The notes: generated by a model from the sequence alone, not told the origin. 64,000 bases of DNA from Clostridia bacterium (GCA_022786605.1 JALFWW010000007.1:1-64000); one strand, 5' to 3'; numbered from the stretch's first letter, positions 42,772 through 52,456 are shown. A program made the numbers and translations.

Positions 42772-43038
42772 ATGATGAATCTGAATTTCAAAATGATAGA
42801 AAAATATGGCAAAGACGGTCTTTTTTTCTGGAAAACGCTGCGCAGATTGTTTTCCATAGGCAAAAGACTGTTTTTTGGCAGAAAACGGAAACAGAAACGG
42901 CAGGGAAAACAGCGGCAGAAAAAAAGCGTCGTTGTTCACGTGCCTGTTTTTTTGTGTCGGTCGGTAAACAGTCCGGCAATGCGAAAAACGAAACGGCTGG
43001 GGCAGGCAGCTTGGGCTGTCAAAAACAGATATTTTTAA
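42772..43038 (+). CDS. Small lysine/arginine-rich ORF
   Basis: 88 codons, no family recognised. GGAAGGGG is 4-7 bases before two adjacent ATGs (42772, 42775). The product is very basic (FGRKRKQKRQGKQRQKKS in the middle) with aromatic residues at the start. It lies between a good promoter and the gene at 43059. It may be a true small nucleic-acid- or membrane-binding protein, or merely an open stretch in a long leader; a signal peptide is not evident. Confidence 0.4.
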   Translation: MMNLNFKMIEKYGKDGLFFWKTLRRLFSIGKRLFFGRKRKQKRQGKQRQKKSVVVHVPVFLCRSVNSPAMRKTKRLGQAAWAVKNRYF

Positions 43039-43058
43039 TTGAAGGAGGTTCCTGAAAT

Positions 43059-45005
43059 ATGGACGAAGAAAAGAAAGAGCTTTCCCTGACGGAAGATCAG
43101 GCACAGCAGGTGCCGGCGGAAGCAAAGGATGAAGAAGAAGTGCAGAGCGCGGCAGAAACAGCGCAGGATTTAAAGGAAGAAACAGCCGCTGAGGAAACAG
43201 CGGAAGAAGAAAAAGAAATGGAAACACCTGTGCAGACAGCGGAACCTGTGGCAGAGGAAACATCTATGCAGACAGCGGCACCCACAAAATCTGGCAGCAA
43301 CATTGTTGGCATCATTGTTGGGCTGTTGGTGTTCATCGGTGTTCTGGCACTGTGCTGGAAGATGGTGGGGCCTGTAGGCGAAGTCCATGCGGATAAAGGC
43401 ATTGCTTATGCTAAGGACAACAATCTGTATATTTATGATCTGGAAAACGACGCTTATGTGGCAGCGGAAGGCATTTCCGCCGGCGGTCAGTACAACCAGT
43501 ACTATTCCGCATGGGGCACCACATTCAACGAAGACGGCAGCAATCTGTACTACAGCACCAATGTGCGTCCTGACGGCACCTTTGACCTGTATTATAAAGG
43601 TGTCGGCGCAGACAGCGAGGGTGTTCTGGTGGGCGAAGCCGTAGCGGATTATATGGCTACAAAAGACGGCGCGGCTGCTATCTTCGTAAAAACAACTGCG
43701 GACGGTGCTACAGATTTGTATCAGTTTGTTAACGGTACGACTGCGCTGGTGGAATCCAATATCCTGCCAGAAAGCGGTTCCTATGCCATCAGCAATGACG
43801 GCAGTTTCGTTATGTACCGTAAAAGCGGCGATAACGGCACAGCCCTTTACGCCAAAGGCACAGCCCAAGGCGAAGAAGCTGTATGCCTCCATGAAAACGC
43901 AGCCACAGCCATGATGACCAGTGATACAGATGAAATCTATTTCGCAGGAAAAGAAGGCGAAGCTTATGCGGCATTTGTTTACGTGTTCGGCGCGGAACCT
44001 GTGAAAATTTTGGATACAGTGACTTATCTGGAAGTGATGCCCAATGGCAAAGATGTATTGCTGATGAGTCAGAGTGAAGGTCTGGTAACATATGATTCCA
44101 TCATCGAGGATGATGTGGCAGAAAGCGATGCGCTGCTGACAGAAGCTGATGGTGAGGCTTATCAGGCAAAACTCCAGCGTGATGCCATCCGTACAGCCAT
44201 GGAAGGCGGCGAAGGCTTTGAGCCTGTACTCCAGAATGTGTATATGTACAGCAACGGCGAACTGAAACAAGTGGCTTCCGACACCATTTCAGCCGTTTCC
44301 ATTAAAAATGACAGACCCTATGCTGTATGCTTCGCGGCGGGGGATATGGAAAAAATGCTGCTTTCTCAGGTGTCCAGTCTGCAGGATGCGGAAAACGGTT
44401 ATTATATGAGTCTGATGTATGCGGAACCGAAGATTTTGGTGGTCAATGCTACTGGCGGCAGCTGGCAGCTGGAAGGCAAAAATATTTCTCCTGCCAATGT
44501 GTTCCTGTCTGAAGACGGCACAACTGTAGGCTATTATGAAACAGATACCCTCACTGGCGCGACCATACTGAATGTTGCCAAACTGGGGGCGGCGCCTTCT
44601 TTCCGCATGGAAAATGTGGAAGTGGCAGGATTCTTGGGTCATACCACCAACGTGGGTTATTTCCGGGATTATCAAAACGGTCTGGGCACCATGGGTGTTT
44701 GGGACGGCGGCGATCCTGTGGAAGTAGAAGGCATTGGCGGTGTGCACTTTGCCGTTGACCAGAATGCTGTATACTATATCAACAACATCGACCAGCAGAA
44801 CGGCAATGGCGAACTGCATGTGATGAAAAACGGTGAAGATACATTGATTGATACCGGCGTTTACAGCATGCAGTACAAATACAACGGCAAGCTGGCTTAT
44901 CTGAAAAACTATGATTATACAGCCAATAAAGGCGATCTGTACTACTATGATGGCAATGAATCCAAAGAAATCGACACTGGCATCACAGCCATCTTCATGT
45001 ACTAA
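43059..45005 (+). CDS. Membrane-anchored beta-propeller-like surface protein
   Basis: 648 residues. A very acidic, Ala/Glu/Gln-rich cytoplasmic N-terminus (about 1-82), one span (about 86-110: IVGIIVGLLVFIGVLALCWKMV), then a long extracytoplasmic part of repeating blades of the kind seen in DUF5050/WD40-like proteins (NNLYIYDLEND, GSNLYYSTN, ATDLYQFVNG, NAVYYINNID, GDLYYYDGNES). Function unknown. GAAGGAGG precedes the ATG. It lies 20 bases before tsaE and probably shares its transcript. Confidence 0.78.
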   Translation: MDEEKKELSLTEDQAQQVPAEAKDEEEVQSAAETAQDLKEETAAEETAEEEKEMETPVQTAEPVAEETSMQTAAPTKSGSNIVGIIVGLLVFIGVLALCWKMVGPVGEVHADKGIAYAKDNNLYIYDLENDAYVAAEGISAGGQYNQYYSAWGTTFNEDGSNLYYSTNVRPDGTFDLYYKGVGADSEGVLVGEAVADYMATKDGAAAIFVKTTADGATDLYQFVNGTTALVESNILPESGSYAISNDGSFVMYRKSGDNGTALYAKGTAQGEEAVCLHENAATAMMTSDTDEIYFAGKEGEAYAAFVYVFGAEPVKILDTVTYLEVMPNGKDVLLMSQSEGLVTYDSIIEDDVAESDALLTEADGEAYQAKLQRDAIRTAMEGGEGFEPVLQNVYMYSNGELKQVASDTISAVSIKNDRPYAVCFAAGDMEKMLLSQVSSLQDAENGYYMSLMYAEPKILVVNATGGSWQLEGKNISPANVFLSEDGTTVGYYETDTLTGATILNVAKLGAAPSFRMENVEVAGFLGHTTNVGYFRDYQNGLGTMGVWDGGDPVEVEGIGGVHFAVDQNAVYYINNIDQQNGNGELHVMKNGEDTLIDTGVYSMQYKYNGKLAYLKNYDYTANKGDLYYYDGNESKEIDTGITAIFMY

Positions 45006-45025
45006 AGAGAAACTGGGGGGCTATT

Positions 45026-45466
45026 ATGGAAAAAATCTGGGAGACCCACAGTCCGGCGGAAACGGCGGCTTTGGGAGAAGAAATGGGTAAAAACGCCCAA
45101 AGGGGACAGATATTCTGTCTGACAGGAGATCTGGGTACCGGGAAAACGGTGTTTACCAAAGGCTTTGCGGCAGGGCTTGGGGTGACGGATCATGTCACCA
45201 GCCCTACCTTTACCATTGTCAATGAATACCATGACGGACGCCTGCCTTTTTATCATTTTGATGTGTACCGTCTTTCCTGCGAGGAGGAGATGGACGACAT
45301 TGGCTACGAAGAATACTTTTTCGGCGACGGTGTCTGCCTTGTGGAATGGGCGGAACTGTTCCCCGACCTGATCCCCAAGGAAGCCATCTGGCTGATGGTG
45401 GAAAAGGATTTTGCAAAAGGCGAGGACTATCGCAGGATTACCCTGCGGCAGGAGGTGGAACCATGA
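45026..45466 (+). CDS. tsaE: tRNA threonylcarbamoyladenosine biosynthesis ATPase
   Basis: 146 residues. P-loop GDLGTGKTVFTKGFAAGLG (about 34-52), then SPTFTIVNEYHDG and FYHFDVYRL, the conserved TsaE core. It acts with TsaB/TsaD in making t6A37 on ANN-decoding tRNAs. It overlaps tsaB by 4 bases (ATGA). Confidence 0.94.
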   Translation: MEKIWETHSPAETAALGEEMGKNAQRGQIFCLTGDLGTGKTVFTKGFAAGLGVTDHVTSPTFTIVNEYHDGRLPFYHFDVYRLSCEEEMDDIGYEEYFFGDGVCLVEWAELFPDLIPKEAIWLMVEKDFAKGEDYRRITLRQEVEP

Positions 45467-46179
45467 AAATACTGGCAATTGATACATCAGGACAGACCGC
45501 GAGCGCTGCCCTTATTGAAGATGACAAACTCATTGGGGAATTTACCCAGAATGATAAACTGACACACAGCCAGACCATTCTGCCCATGGTGGCGGAAATC
45601 TGCGAAAAAACAAATACCGATCCAAAAGACGTGGATTATATTGCCTGCGCTGTTGGACCCGGCTCTTTTACAGGGCTGCGCATCGGTGCCGCGACGGCAA
45701 AAGGCCTTTGTCTGGGACTGAACAAGCCTCTTCTTGCCGTTCCCACTTTGGATGCTCTGGCATATCATATGTTTATGACAGGTGCTATCGTCTGCCCTAT
45801 CATGGACGCCAGACGGCAGCAGGTCTATGCCTGTTTCTATGAATGGGAAGGGGAAAAACTGGTGCCTCTGACAGAATATATGGCAGAAAGCATCGACGTC
45901 ATCATCGACATTGCCGAATCCTTTGAACGGGATGTGATTTTCTTAGGGGATGGCGTGCCGGTGCATAAAGAAAAACTGGCGAAAAATCCAGACTTCCACT
46001 TTGCCCCTGCTCACTGTGCTTTGCAGCGTGCGGCGGCAGTGGCATCTTACGGCAAAGTCATGGCGGAAGAGGGCAAAGCCATTTCCGGCAATGAGCTGGA
46101 ACTGATCTATCTGCGGAAGTCCCAGGCAGAAAGAGAAAGGGAAGAACGTCTGGAAAAGGAGGCGGCGGAACATGTTTGA
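45463..46179 (+). CDS. tsaB: tRNA threonylcarbamoyladenosine biosynthesis protein TsaB
   Basis: 238 residues. ASKHA-type fold: ILAIDTSGQTASAAL at the start, then VGPGSFTGLRIGAATAKGLCLGL (about 67-89) and PTLDALAYH. TsaB is the scaffold partner of TsaD in t6A synthesis; tsaD itself is not in the window. GGAGG lies 6 bases before ATG. The next gene, rimI, starts 8 bases inside its end. Confidence 0.94.
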   Translation: MKILAIDTSGQTASAALIEDDKLIGEFTQNDKLTHSQTILPMVAEICEKTNTDPKDVDYIACAVGPGSFTGLRIGAATAKGLCLGLNKPLLAVPTLDALAYHMFMTGAIVCPIMDARRQQVYACFYEWEGEKLVPLTEYMAESIDVIIDIAESFERDVIFLGDGVPVHKEKLAKNPDFHFAPAHCALQRAAAVASYGKVMAEEGKAISGNELELIYLRKSQAEREREERLEKEAAEHV

Positions 46180-46636
46180 AATCATCCCTATGACAGTGGA
46201 GCATATTGACGACGTGTTGGCTGTGGAAGAAGCCACCTTTTCCATCCCTTGGACACGGAAAGACTTTGAACGGGAAATGACGGAAAACAACCTTGCCATT
46301 TATTATGTGGCAGTGGCAGACGGAAAAATCGTTGGCTACGCGGGTATGTGGCACGTCATTACCGAAGGTCATATCACCAATGTGGCAGTGCTGGAGGATT
46401 ACCGGAAGCAGGGCATTGGTGACGCCCTTATGGCGCAGCTGGAACAGGTTGCTATGGAAAAAGAAATGATCGGCATTACCTTAGAGGTGCGTATCAGCAA
46501 CGCCCCTGCTCAGCATCTGTACCATAAACATGGTTACCGTGCCGAAGGTCTGCGGAAAAATTATTACCCCGATACCCACGAGGACGCAGTCATTATGTGG
46601 AAATATACGCCTTTTTATGAAGGGCAGGAAGATTGA
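46172..46636 (+). CDS. rimI: Ribosomal-protein-alanine N-acetyltransferase
   Basis: 154 residues. GNAT fold: ITNVAVLEDYRKQGIGDALMAQLEQVA (about 68-94) is the acetyl-CoA-binding segment; LEVRISNAPAQHLYHKHGYRAEGLRKNYY is the RimI-typical C-terminal part. In B. subtilis-like bacteria RimI is encoded with tsaE-tsaB, as here. Overlaps tsaB by 8 bases. Confidence 0.93.
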   Translation: MFEIIPMTVEHIDDVLAVEEATFSIPWTRKDFEREMTENNLAIYYVAVADGKIVGYAGMWHVITEGHITNVAVLEDYRKQGIGDALMAQLEQVAMEKEMIGITLEVRISNAPAQHLYHKHGYRAEGLRKNYYPDTHEDAVIMWKYTPFYEGQED

Positions 46637-46642
46637 TTTTTG

Positions 46643-46679
46643 AGATGCCGAAGAACCCTTTTCTTCGGCATTTTTTGCA
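46643..46679 (+). terminator. Terminator of the tsaE-tsaB-rimI unit
   Basis: ATGCCGAAGAA pairs with TTCTTCGGCAT around CCCTT, followed by TTTTTTGC. Confidence 0.85.
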
Positions 46680-46693
46680 AGGAGGCGAAGGAT

Positions 46694-49087
46694 ATGCAAC
46701 GAGAACTTTCTTATACAGAGCTGAAAAACGGCTGCTCTGCTGATGATTTCTCTTTCCGTTCCACAGCGGAACTGGAACCACTGGAAGGCATCATTGGGCA
46801 GGACAGAGCCGTCAAAGCCTTTGATTTTGGGCTTCATGTGAAGATCAAAGGCTATAACATCTATATGTCAGGACCCTCCGGCACAGGGAAAACCACTTAT
46901 GCCAAAGCCAGTGCCGAACGTCTGGCGGCAACGGAGGAAGTGCCTCTGGACTGGTGCTATGTTTATAACTTCCAGAACCCCAGAAGCCCTCTGGCGCTGT
47001 CTTTTCCCGCAGGGGAAGGCGGAAAGTTTCGGGATGACATGAATGAGCTGGTACAGCTGTTCCAGACGGAACTCCAGAAAGTATTCCGTACAGAGGACTA
47101 TGAAAAGCAGAAAACAGAACTGCTCCGTGGTTTTGATGAAAAACGGGATGAACTCATGGACCAGATGAGCAAAGAAGCGGCGGAAAACGATTTCCAAGTG
47201 AAAACCACCAATTCCGGCATTTACTTTATGCCTGTGGTGGATGGGAAACCTGTTGGTGAGGAAGAATATGACGACCTTGCCGAAGACGTGAAAGATGTCA
47301 TTGAGAAAAATTCCCAGATCGTGCAGGAAAAGGCTTCTGCCATCATGCGGGACATTCGGGAATTGGATAAGGAATCTAAACGATGTGTGGATCAGCTGGA
47401 CTATAAAGTGGGCATGTTTGCCATCGGTCACCATGTGAGCGCTGTCCAGGAAAAATATGAACAGAACGAAAAAGCGGTAGCATATATCAACGCCGTGAAA
47501 GAAGATGTACTGGAAAATATCAGCCAGTTCTTTGAGGATGAGGACGATGGGGAAGAAGGTCTGGCATCTCTGCTGCCTATGCTTTCCAAAAAACAGCCGG
47601 AAGATGTGACACTGAAATATAAAGTAAACCTCATTGTGGACAACAGCGAAACCAAAGGCGCACCTGTGGTGACCACATTCAATCCCACTTATTATAATCT
47701 GGTGGGGGAAGTGGAATACGACAGTGAATTTGGGAACCTGACCACAGACTTTATGAAAATCAAAAGCGGTTTGTTCCATAAGGCAAACGGCGGTTATCTC
47801 ATCGTGCAGGCACAGGATATTTTGTCCGCTCCACAGGCATGGGAAGCTTTGCGCCGTGTCATCAAAACAAAGGAAATCAATATGGATGCCATCCGGGAAC
47901 AGCTGGGCACAGTGGTAGCGCCCACATTGAAACCGGAACCCATCCCTGCTAATATCAAGATCATTATGATCGGCAGCGGCTATTATTATGATCTTCTGAG
48001 CACTTATGATGAGGAATTCGATAAGTTCTTCAAGATTCGGGCGGATTTCGACTACGAAATGCCTCGCTCTCAGGAAAATATGGAAAAGATTGCTCAGTTT
48101 ATCAAAGGCTTTACCATGCGGGAAAAGACCATGGACTTTGATGTGAGCGCTGTCTGTGCTGTAGTGGAATATTCCTCTCGTGCGGCAGAACGGCAGAACA
48201 AGCTGTCCACCCGTTTCAATCATCTGGCAGAGATTCTGGGAGAAGCGGCGGCATGGGCAAAGCTGGATGGCGCGGAAATGGTAACGGCAAAGCATGTGCA
48301 GAAAACCATTGTGGAAAAAGAGGACCGTCTACGGCTGTATGAAGAAAAACTGGATGAGATGCTGGAAGAAAACGTCATCATGATTGATGTGGACGGCGCG
48401 GAAGTGGGACAGATCAACGGTCTGGCGGTGCTGGATATGGGCTCTTATGCTTTTGGCAATCCCAGCCGTATCACAGCTACCACCTATGTGGGGAAATCCG
48501 GTATTGTCAATATCGAAAAGGAGGCTCGCATGAGTGGTCAGACCCACGACAAAGGGGTACAGATCATCACTGGTTATTTGGGGCAGACCTATGCCCAGAA
48601 ATTCCCTCTTTCTCTGTCCTGCCGTGTCTGCTTTGAGCAGAATTACAACGGCATTGACGGGGACAGCGCCTCCAGTACAGAGCTGTACTGCATCCTGTCC
48701 TCTCTGGCGGAACTGCCTATCCGTCAGGATTTGGCAGTGACAGGCTCTGTGAACCAGAAAGGGGAAATTCAGGCAATCGGCGGTGTCACATACAAAATCG
48801 AAGGGTTCTTCGACCTGTGCAAAAAACGTGGACTCACTGGCAAACAGGGTGTTATCATTCCTGTTTCCAATATCCGTGATTTGGTATTAAAGGATGAAGT
48901 GGTGGAAGCTGTGAAAGAAGGAGTATTCCATATCTATCCCATTTCTACCATTGACGAAGGCATTGCCATGCTCATGAGCACACCTGCCGGAGAAAAAGAC
49001 GAAAACGGAGAATATCCTCCTGACAGTGTCCATGGAAAAGTCATGAATAAACTAAAAGCCTTCTGGAAATACGCCGAAGGAGAATAA
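46694..49087 (+). CDS. LonB-like ATP-dependent protease (AAA_32 family)
   Basis: 797 residues. Walker A GPSGTGKTTYAKAS near 62; a long coiled insertion (about 120-260); a second AAA part with LIVQAQDIL and MIGSGYYYDLL; then a C-terminal Lon-type peptidase domain (about 570-780) with the catalytic Ser in GDSASSTELYCILSSL and Lys in GGVTYKIEGFFDLC. This architecture is the AAA_32/LonB-like family rather than classic LonA. It is a soluble quality-control protease. GGAGG is 8 bases before ATG. Longer frame from 46640 lies inside the terminator and is rejected. Confidence 0.9.
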   Translation: MQRELSYTELKNGCSADDFSFRSTAELEPLEGIIGQDRAVKAFDFGLHVKIKGYNIYMSGPSGTGKTTYAKASAERLAATEEVPLDWCYVYNFQNPRSPLALSFPAGEGGKFRDDMNELVQLFQTELQKVFRTEDYEKQKTELLRGFDEKRDELMDQMSKEAAENDFQVKTTNSGIYFMPVVDGKPVGEEEYDDLAEDVKDVIEKNSQIVQEKASAIMRDIRELDKESKRCVDQLDYKVGMFAIGHHVSAVQEKYEQNEKAVAYINAVKEDVLENISQFFEDEDDGEEGLASLLPMLSKKQPEDVTLKYKVNLIVDNSETKGAPVVTTFNPTYYNLVGEVEYDSEFGNLTTDFMKIKSGLFHKANGGYLIVQAQDILSAPQAWEALRRVIKTKEINMDAIREQLGTVVAPTLKPEPIPANIKIIMIGSGYYYDLLSTYDEEFDKFFKIRADFDYEMPRSQENMEKIAQFIKGFTMREKTMDFDVSAVCAVVEYSSRAAERQNKLSTRFNHLAEILGEAAAWAKLDGAEMVTAKHVQKTIVEKEDRLRLYEEKLDEMLEENVIMIDVDGAEVGQINGLAVLDMGSYAFGNPSRITATTYVGKSGIVNIEKEARMSGQTHDKGVQIITGYLGQTYAQKFPLSLSCRVCFEQNYNGIDGDSASSTELYCILSSLAELPIRQDLAVTGSVNQKGEIQAIGGVTYKIEGFFDLCKKRGLTGKQGVIIPVSNIRDLVLKDEVVEAVKEGVFHIYPISTIDEGIAMLMSTPAGEKDENGEYPPDSVHGKVMNKLKAFWKYAEGE

Positions 49088-49098
49088 GAAATTTCAAA

Positions 49099-49143
49099 AG
49101 AAGCTGAAAAGTTCGGACAGTTGGATTTTCAGCTTCTTTTTCC
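49099..49143 (+). terminator. Terminator of the LonB-like gene
   Basis: AGAAGCTGAAAA pairs with TTTTCAGCTTCT, followed by TTTTTCC. Confidence 0.85.
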
Positions 49144-49298
49144 ATGGGCAAAAATAACAAAAAATCTGCTTTTCATGGCGGATTCATGGGAATTTATTAA
49201 AATTCCATTGCAAATGGAACTTTTTCCTTTTCATTCCGACAAAATTTGATATACTGTTTTGTGTGATAAAAAGAAGGAAGAACAAAGGAGCGGAAAAT

Positions 49299-51431
49299 AT
49301 GTGGTACAAAGGAAAACGTCTGCTGCTGACCACACTGGCGGCAGGATTGTTATACACGACGACGGCATTTGCCGCCAATGTCCAGATGGACTTGTTTTAT
49401 AATGGCGCACACCATGCGTATAACGCCAAAGAGATTGCCATTGTCATAGATGGGGAAAAATATACAGACCCCAATATGCCGGCGGTGAGCATTGACGGCA
49501 GAACCATGCTGCCAATGCGTGGCATCTGTCAGGAGCTTGGTTGTACCGTCACATGGAATGAAGGGGCAAGACAGGTTTATGCTGTCAGCGATACCCATAC
49601 GGTGGTGTTCCAGATTGACAGCAAAACAGGCTATAAAAACGGGGAAGCCTTTACCATGGATGTGGCGCCTATGATCATCAATGACAGAACCATGCTGCCT
49701 GTGCGTGCACTGGCAACAGCTCTGGATATTGATGTCACATGGGATGATCCCAACAGAACCGTATACATTGGGGAAGCGCCCAGCACAGGAGGGAGTACCG
49801 GCGGCAACACTGGTTCCAATACAGGAAACAACACCGGCGGCAGCACAGGAAACAACACCGGTGGCAGCACAGGAAACAACACCGGCGGCAATACGGGGAC
49901 CAACACAGCAACCACGGGAAAAGTATCTAAAGTGACTGTGCCGGCATCCAAAACGGCAACACAGAATTTCGTCATTGAAACCACTGGCAGTTTCAACAGA
50001 TGTGAAGAAGTTTATGTCAGTGACAATAAAGTGGTGCTGGATTTCTACGGCGCAACAAATGGACTGGCAACAAATATCACTGCCACCAACAGTCCTTTTG
50101 TCACAGCCATCCGTACAGCGCAGCATACGGCGGACAACGGAGAAACCTATACCCGTGTGGTATTTGACCTGACAGGGAAAATGGAATACAAAGTAACGCC
50201 AAACGCTGCGAAAAATCAGGTAACACTGGCATTTGAACAGGTAGAGATCAAGAGCATCACCAGCAGCCACAGCGGCAATAAAGAAACCGTGACCATCAAC
50301 GCCAGCGGCGCAACAGGGGCAACAGTGACCACCATGCAGGACCCTTACCGTACTGTCATTGATATGCCCGGCGTGAAAGCGGATGACATTGATGAGATCA
50401 TCAATACGGATGGTCTGGAATATGTGAAGGAAGTCAGAACAGGCTGGATGAACGGCACCACATTCCGTGTGGTGGTGGAGGCAGATGACCTGACACAGAT
50501 GACGTGGAAAGAAGAAAACGGCAAACTGACGGTCACCGTTGAAAAATCCACATTGGAAAATCTGTCGTATGATGACAGCACCAATACACTGACACTGAAG
50601 AAAGTAAGAAATATCAATACCAGCAGTATCAAGCATAAAGACGCATATCTGGATGGGTATTATGAACTGACACTGCCTGGAGATTATTCTGACGTATATG
50701 GTTACGGCACGTTGAACGTGAATACCAGCCAGATTAAGTCCATTACGGTTTCCACTACCGGCGGCAATACAGTCATCCGCTTCAACCAGAATATCATCAG
50801 CGCTTATACCATCAAGGATACAGGCAGCGCTTATGAAATCACCGCAAAGAATCCTCAGCAGGTATACGACAAAGTCCTTCTGCTGGATGCAGGTCATGGC
50901 GGCAATGACCCTGGTACCAGCGGCAATGGTTTGACAGAAAAGACCATGAACCTGACCATCGCGCTGAAAGTGAAATCTTATGTGGAAAGCAATTCCAATA
51001 TCAAGGTATATCTCACCAGAGATGATGACAGCAGACCTGCCAACGCAGACCGTGCGAAAACAGCAAACCAGATCGCTGATCTGATGGTTTCCATCCATAT
51101 GAACGCAGGTACAGCATCTGCCAGCGGTACAGAAACCCTGTACGCTGCTCACAGCAACGACGGCAATGGCACACTGACCAGTTTGCAGGCGGCACAGGCA
51201 GTACAGAGCAGACTGCCCGGTGCATTGAGCACAACAAACCGTGGCGTGAAATCCCGCCCCGACCTGTTGATCCTCAATTCCACAACAGTACCTGCTATCC
51301 TCATCGAAACATGTTTCCTGTCCAACCCCGGTGACGCTCTGAAAATTTCTCAGGCAACTTATCAGGATGCGGCGGCGAAAGCCATTGGTGACGGCATCAT
51401 TTACGCCATGAACAATTACAAATTGAGATAA
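49299..51431 (+). CDS. N-acetylmuramoyl-L-alanine amidase with stalk and AMIN domains
   Basis: 710 residues. Signal peptide (1-26, TTAFAAN); stalk domain (about 48-163: VSIDGRTMLPMRGICQELG, INDRTMLPVRALATALDI); a Thr/Gly/Asn linker (about 165-207); AMIN-type beta domains (about 215-520); C-terminal Amidase_3 (about 525-708) with zinc and catalytic residues in LLDAGHGG, LTEKTMN, VSIHMNAG and ILIETCFLSN. It cleaves the amide bond between muramic acid and the peptide stem; AMIN domains target it to the wall. ATG 49299 follows AAAGGAG by about 9 bases; GTG 49263 is rejected. Confidence 0.93.
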   Translation: MWYKGKRLLLTTLAAGLLYTTTAFAANVQMDLFYNGAHHAYNAKEIAIVIDGEKYTDPNMPAVSIDGRTMLPMRGICQELGCTVTWNEGARQVYAVSDTHTVVFQIDSKTGYKNGEAFTMDVAPMIINDRTMLPVRALATALDIDVTWDDPNRTVYIGEAPSTGGSTGGNTGSNTGNNTGGSTGNNTGGSTGNNTGGNTGTNTATTGKVSKVTVPASKTATQNFVIETTGSFNRCEEVYVSDNKVVLDFYGATNGLATNITATNSPFVTAIRTAQHTADNGETYTRVVFDLTGKMEYKVTPNAAKNQVTLAFEQVEIKSITSSHSGNKETVTINASGATGATVTTMQDPYRTVIDMPGVKADDIDEIINTDGLEYVKEVRTGWMNGTTFRVVVEADDLTQMTWKEENGKLTVTVEKSTLENLSYDDSTNTLTLKKVRNINTSSIKHKDAYLDGYYELTLPGDYSDVYGYGTLNVNTSQIKSITVSTTGGNTVIRFNQNIISAYTIKDTGSAYEITAKNPQQVYDKVLLLDAGHGGNDPGTSGNGLTEKTMNLTIALKVKSYVESNSNIKVYLTRDDDSRPANADRAKTANQIADLMVSIHMNAGTASASGTETLYAAHSNDGNGTLTSLQAAQAVQSRLPGALSTTNRGVKSRPDLLILNSTTVPAILIETCFLSNPGDALKISQATYQDAAAKAIGDGIIYAMNNYKLR
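49790..49915 (+). repeat. 24-bp tandem repeat encoding the amidase linker
   Basis: Units close to GGAAACAACACCGGCGGCAG plus CACA, encoding TGNNTGGS. About three full copies and several degenerate ones. It lies in frame within a coding region, so unit gain or loss would only change linker length. Confidence 0.85.
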
Positions 51432-51437
51432 CGTGCG

Positions 51438-51473
51438 AAAACAGGAAGATGAGGCATCTTCCTGTTTTTTTCT
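51438..51473 (+). terminator. Terminator of the amidase gene
   Basis: AAACAGGAAGATG pairs with CATCTTCCTGTTT around AGG, followed by seven T. Confidence 0.9.
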
Positions 51474-51509
51474 GTGGGGCTGTTCAAAAGGAAAAAATCA
51501 GGCTATAAT

Positions 51510-51675
51510 GAAAGCAAATTCCCATTAAGAAAACCTTGATTTCTTAATGGGAATTGCGGCGGCTATCTTCAGAAGAAAACATATCAAATCCATTCTTCGT
51601 AAAAATAAGAAAGCTGAAATCCTCTATAGGACAAGAATCTCAGCTTTCCTTGTTTTCTTATAAAGATGCCCCTAA
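51510..51675 (+). repeat. Interspersed repeat, full copy B
   Basis: GAAAGCAAATTCCCATTAAG ... GATGCCCCTAA with the same three-part hairpin structure as 7890-8070. A TATAAT directly before it (51503-51508) may be the -10 of the rph promoter. If so, the repeat hairpin lies in the rph leader. Confidence 0.9.
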
Positions 51676-51711
51676 ACAGAGATTTTTTTAGAAAATAAAG
51701 GAGGAAATTAC

Positions 51712-52440
51712 GTGAGCAGATATGACGGCAGAGAAAACAACCAACTGCGCCCCATCCGTATCACAAAGAATTTTACAAAGTATGCGGAAGGCTCTGTTTT
51801 GATAGAATTTGGCGATACAAAAGTCATTTGTAACGCAACGGTAGAAGAAAATGTACCCCCTTTCCTGCGGGAAAGCGGCAGCGGCTGGGTAACAGCGGAA
51901 TATGCCATGCTGCCTAGAGCAACAGCCAGCCGAAACAAACGTGACATCAACAAACTGAAACTGAATCCCCGTGCCACAGAAATCCAGCGTTTGATCGGTC
52001 GCGCCCTCCGTGCGGCGGTAGATCTGGAAGCATTAGGGGAAAGAAGCATCACTGTGGACTGTGATGTTATTCAGGCAGATGGCGGCACTCGTACTGCTTC
52101 CATTACAGGCGGTTTTGTTGCCCTTGCTATGGCATGTCAGAGATTGGTGGAAGAAGGCGTTCTGGAAAAAACACCTCTGCGCCATTATATTTCTGCCATC
52201 AGTGTGGGTATCGTAGATGGCGAACCCATGCTGGATTTGTGTTATGTGGAGGACTCCGCGGCAGAAGTGGATATGAATATCGTTGTGAACGACGCAGGCG
52301 GTTTTGTGGAACTGCAGGGCACTGGCGAACATGGTACATTTTCTCAGGAACAGCTGCACCAGCTGCTGGCATTGGGTGAAAAAGGCAATCGGGAATTGCA
52401 GGCATTACAGAAAAAGGCGCTGGATGGTCTGGAACTGTAA
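51712..52440 (+). CDS. rph: Ribonuclease PH
   Basis: 242 residues. N-terminal [32 protein letters not shown] (about 64-78) and [39 protein letters not shown] (about 97-135) are diagnostic of the RNase PH fold; it trims tRNA 3' ends by phosphorolysis. GTG start, 6 bases after AAGGAGG. Followed 16 bases later by rdgB; the rph-rdgB order is common. Confidence 0.95.
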   Translation: MSRYDGRENNQLRPIRITKNFTKYAEGSVLIEFGDTKVICNATVEENVPPFLRESGSGWVTAEYAMLPRATASRNKRDINKLKLNPRATEIQRLIGRALRAAVDLEALGERSITVDCDVIQADGGTRTASITGGFVALAMACQRLVEEGVLEKTPLRHYISAISVGIVDGEPMLDLCYVEDSAAEVDMNIVVNDAGGFVELQGTGEHGTFSQEQLHQLLALGEKGNRELQALQKKALDGLEL

Positions 52441-52456
52441 ATAAAGGAGGAAAGAG

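Noticed and set aside
46868-48295. 475-codon open frame on the minus strand
   Set aside because: Antisense shadow of the LonB-like protease; no start signal, odd composition.
49790-49915. Short tandem repeats as a CRISPR array
   Set aside because: Units are directly adjacent, without spacers, and are in frame in a coding region.
49350-51152. 600-codon open frame on the minus strand
   Set aside because: Antisense shadow of the amidase gene; rich in Cys/His/Ile as expected for a reversed frame.
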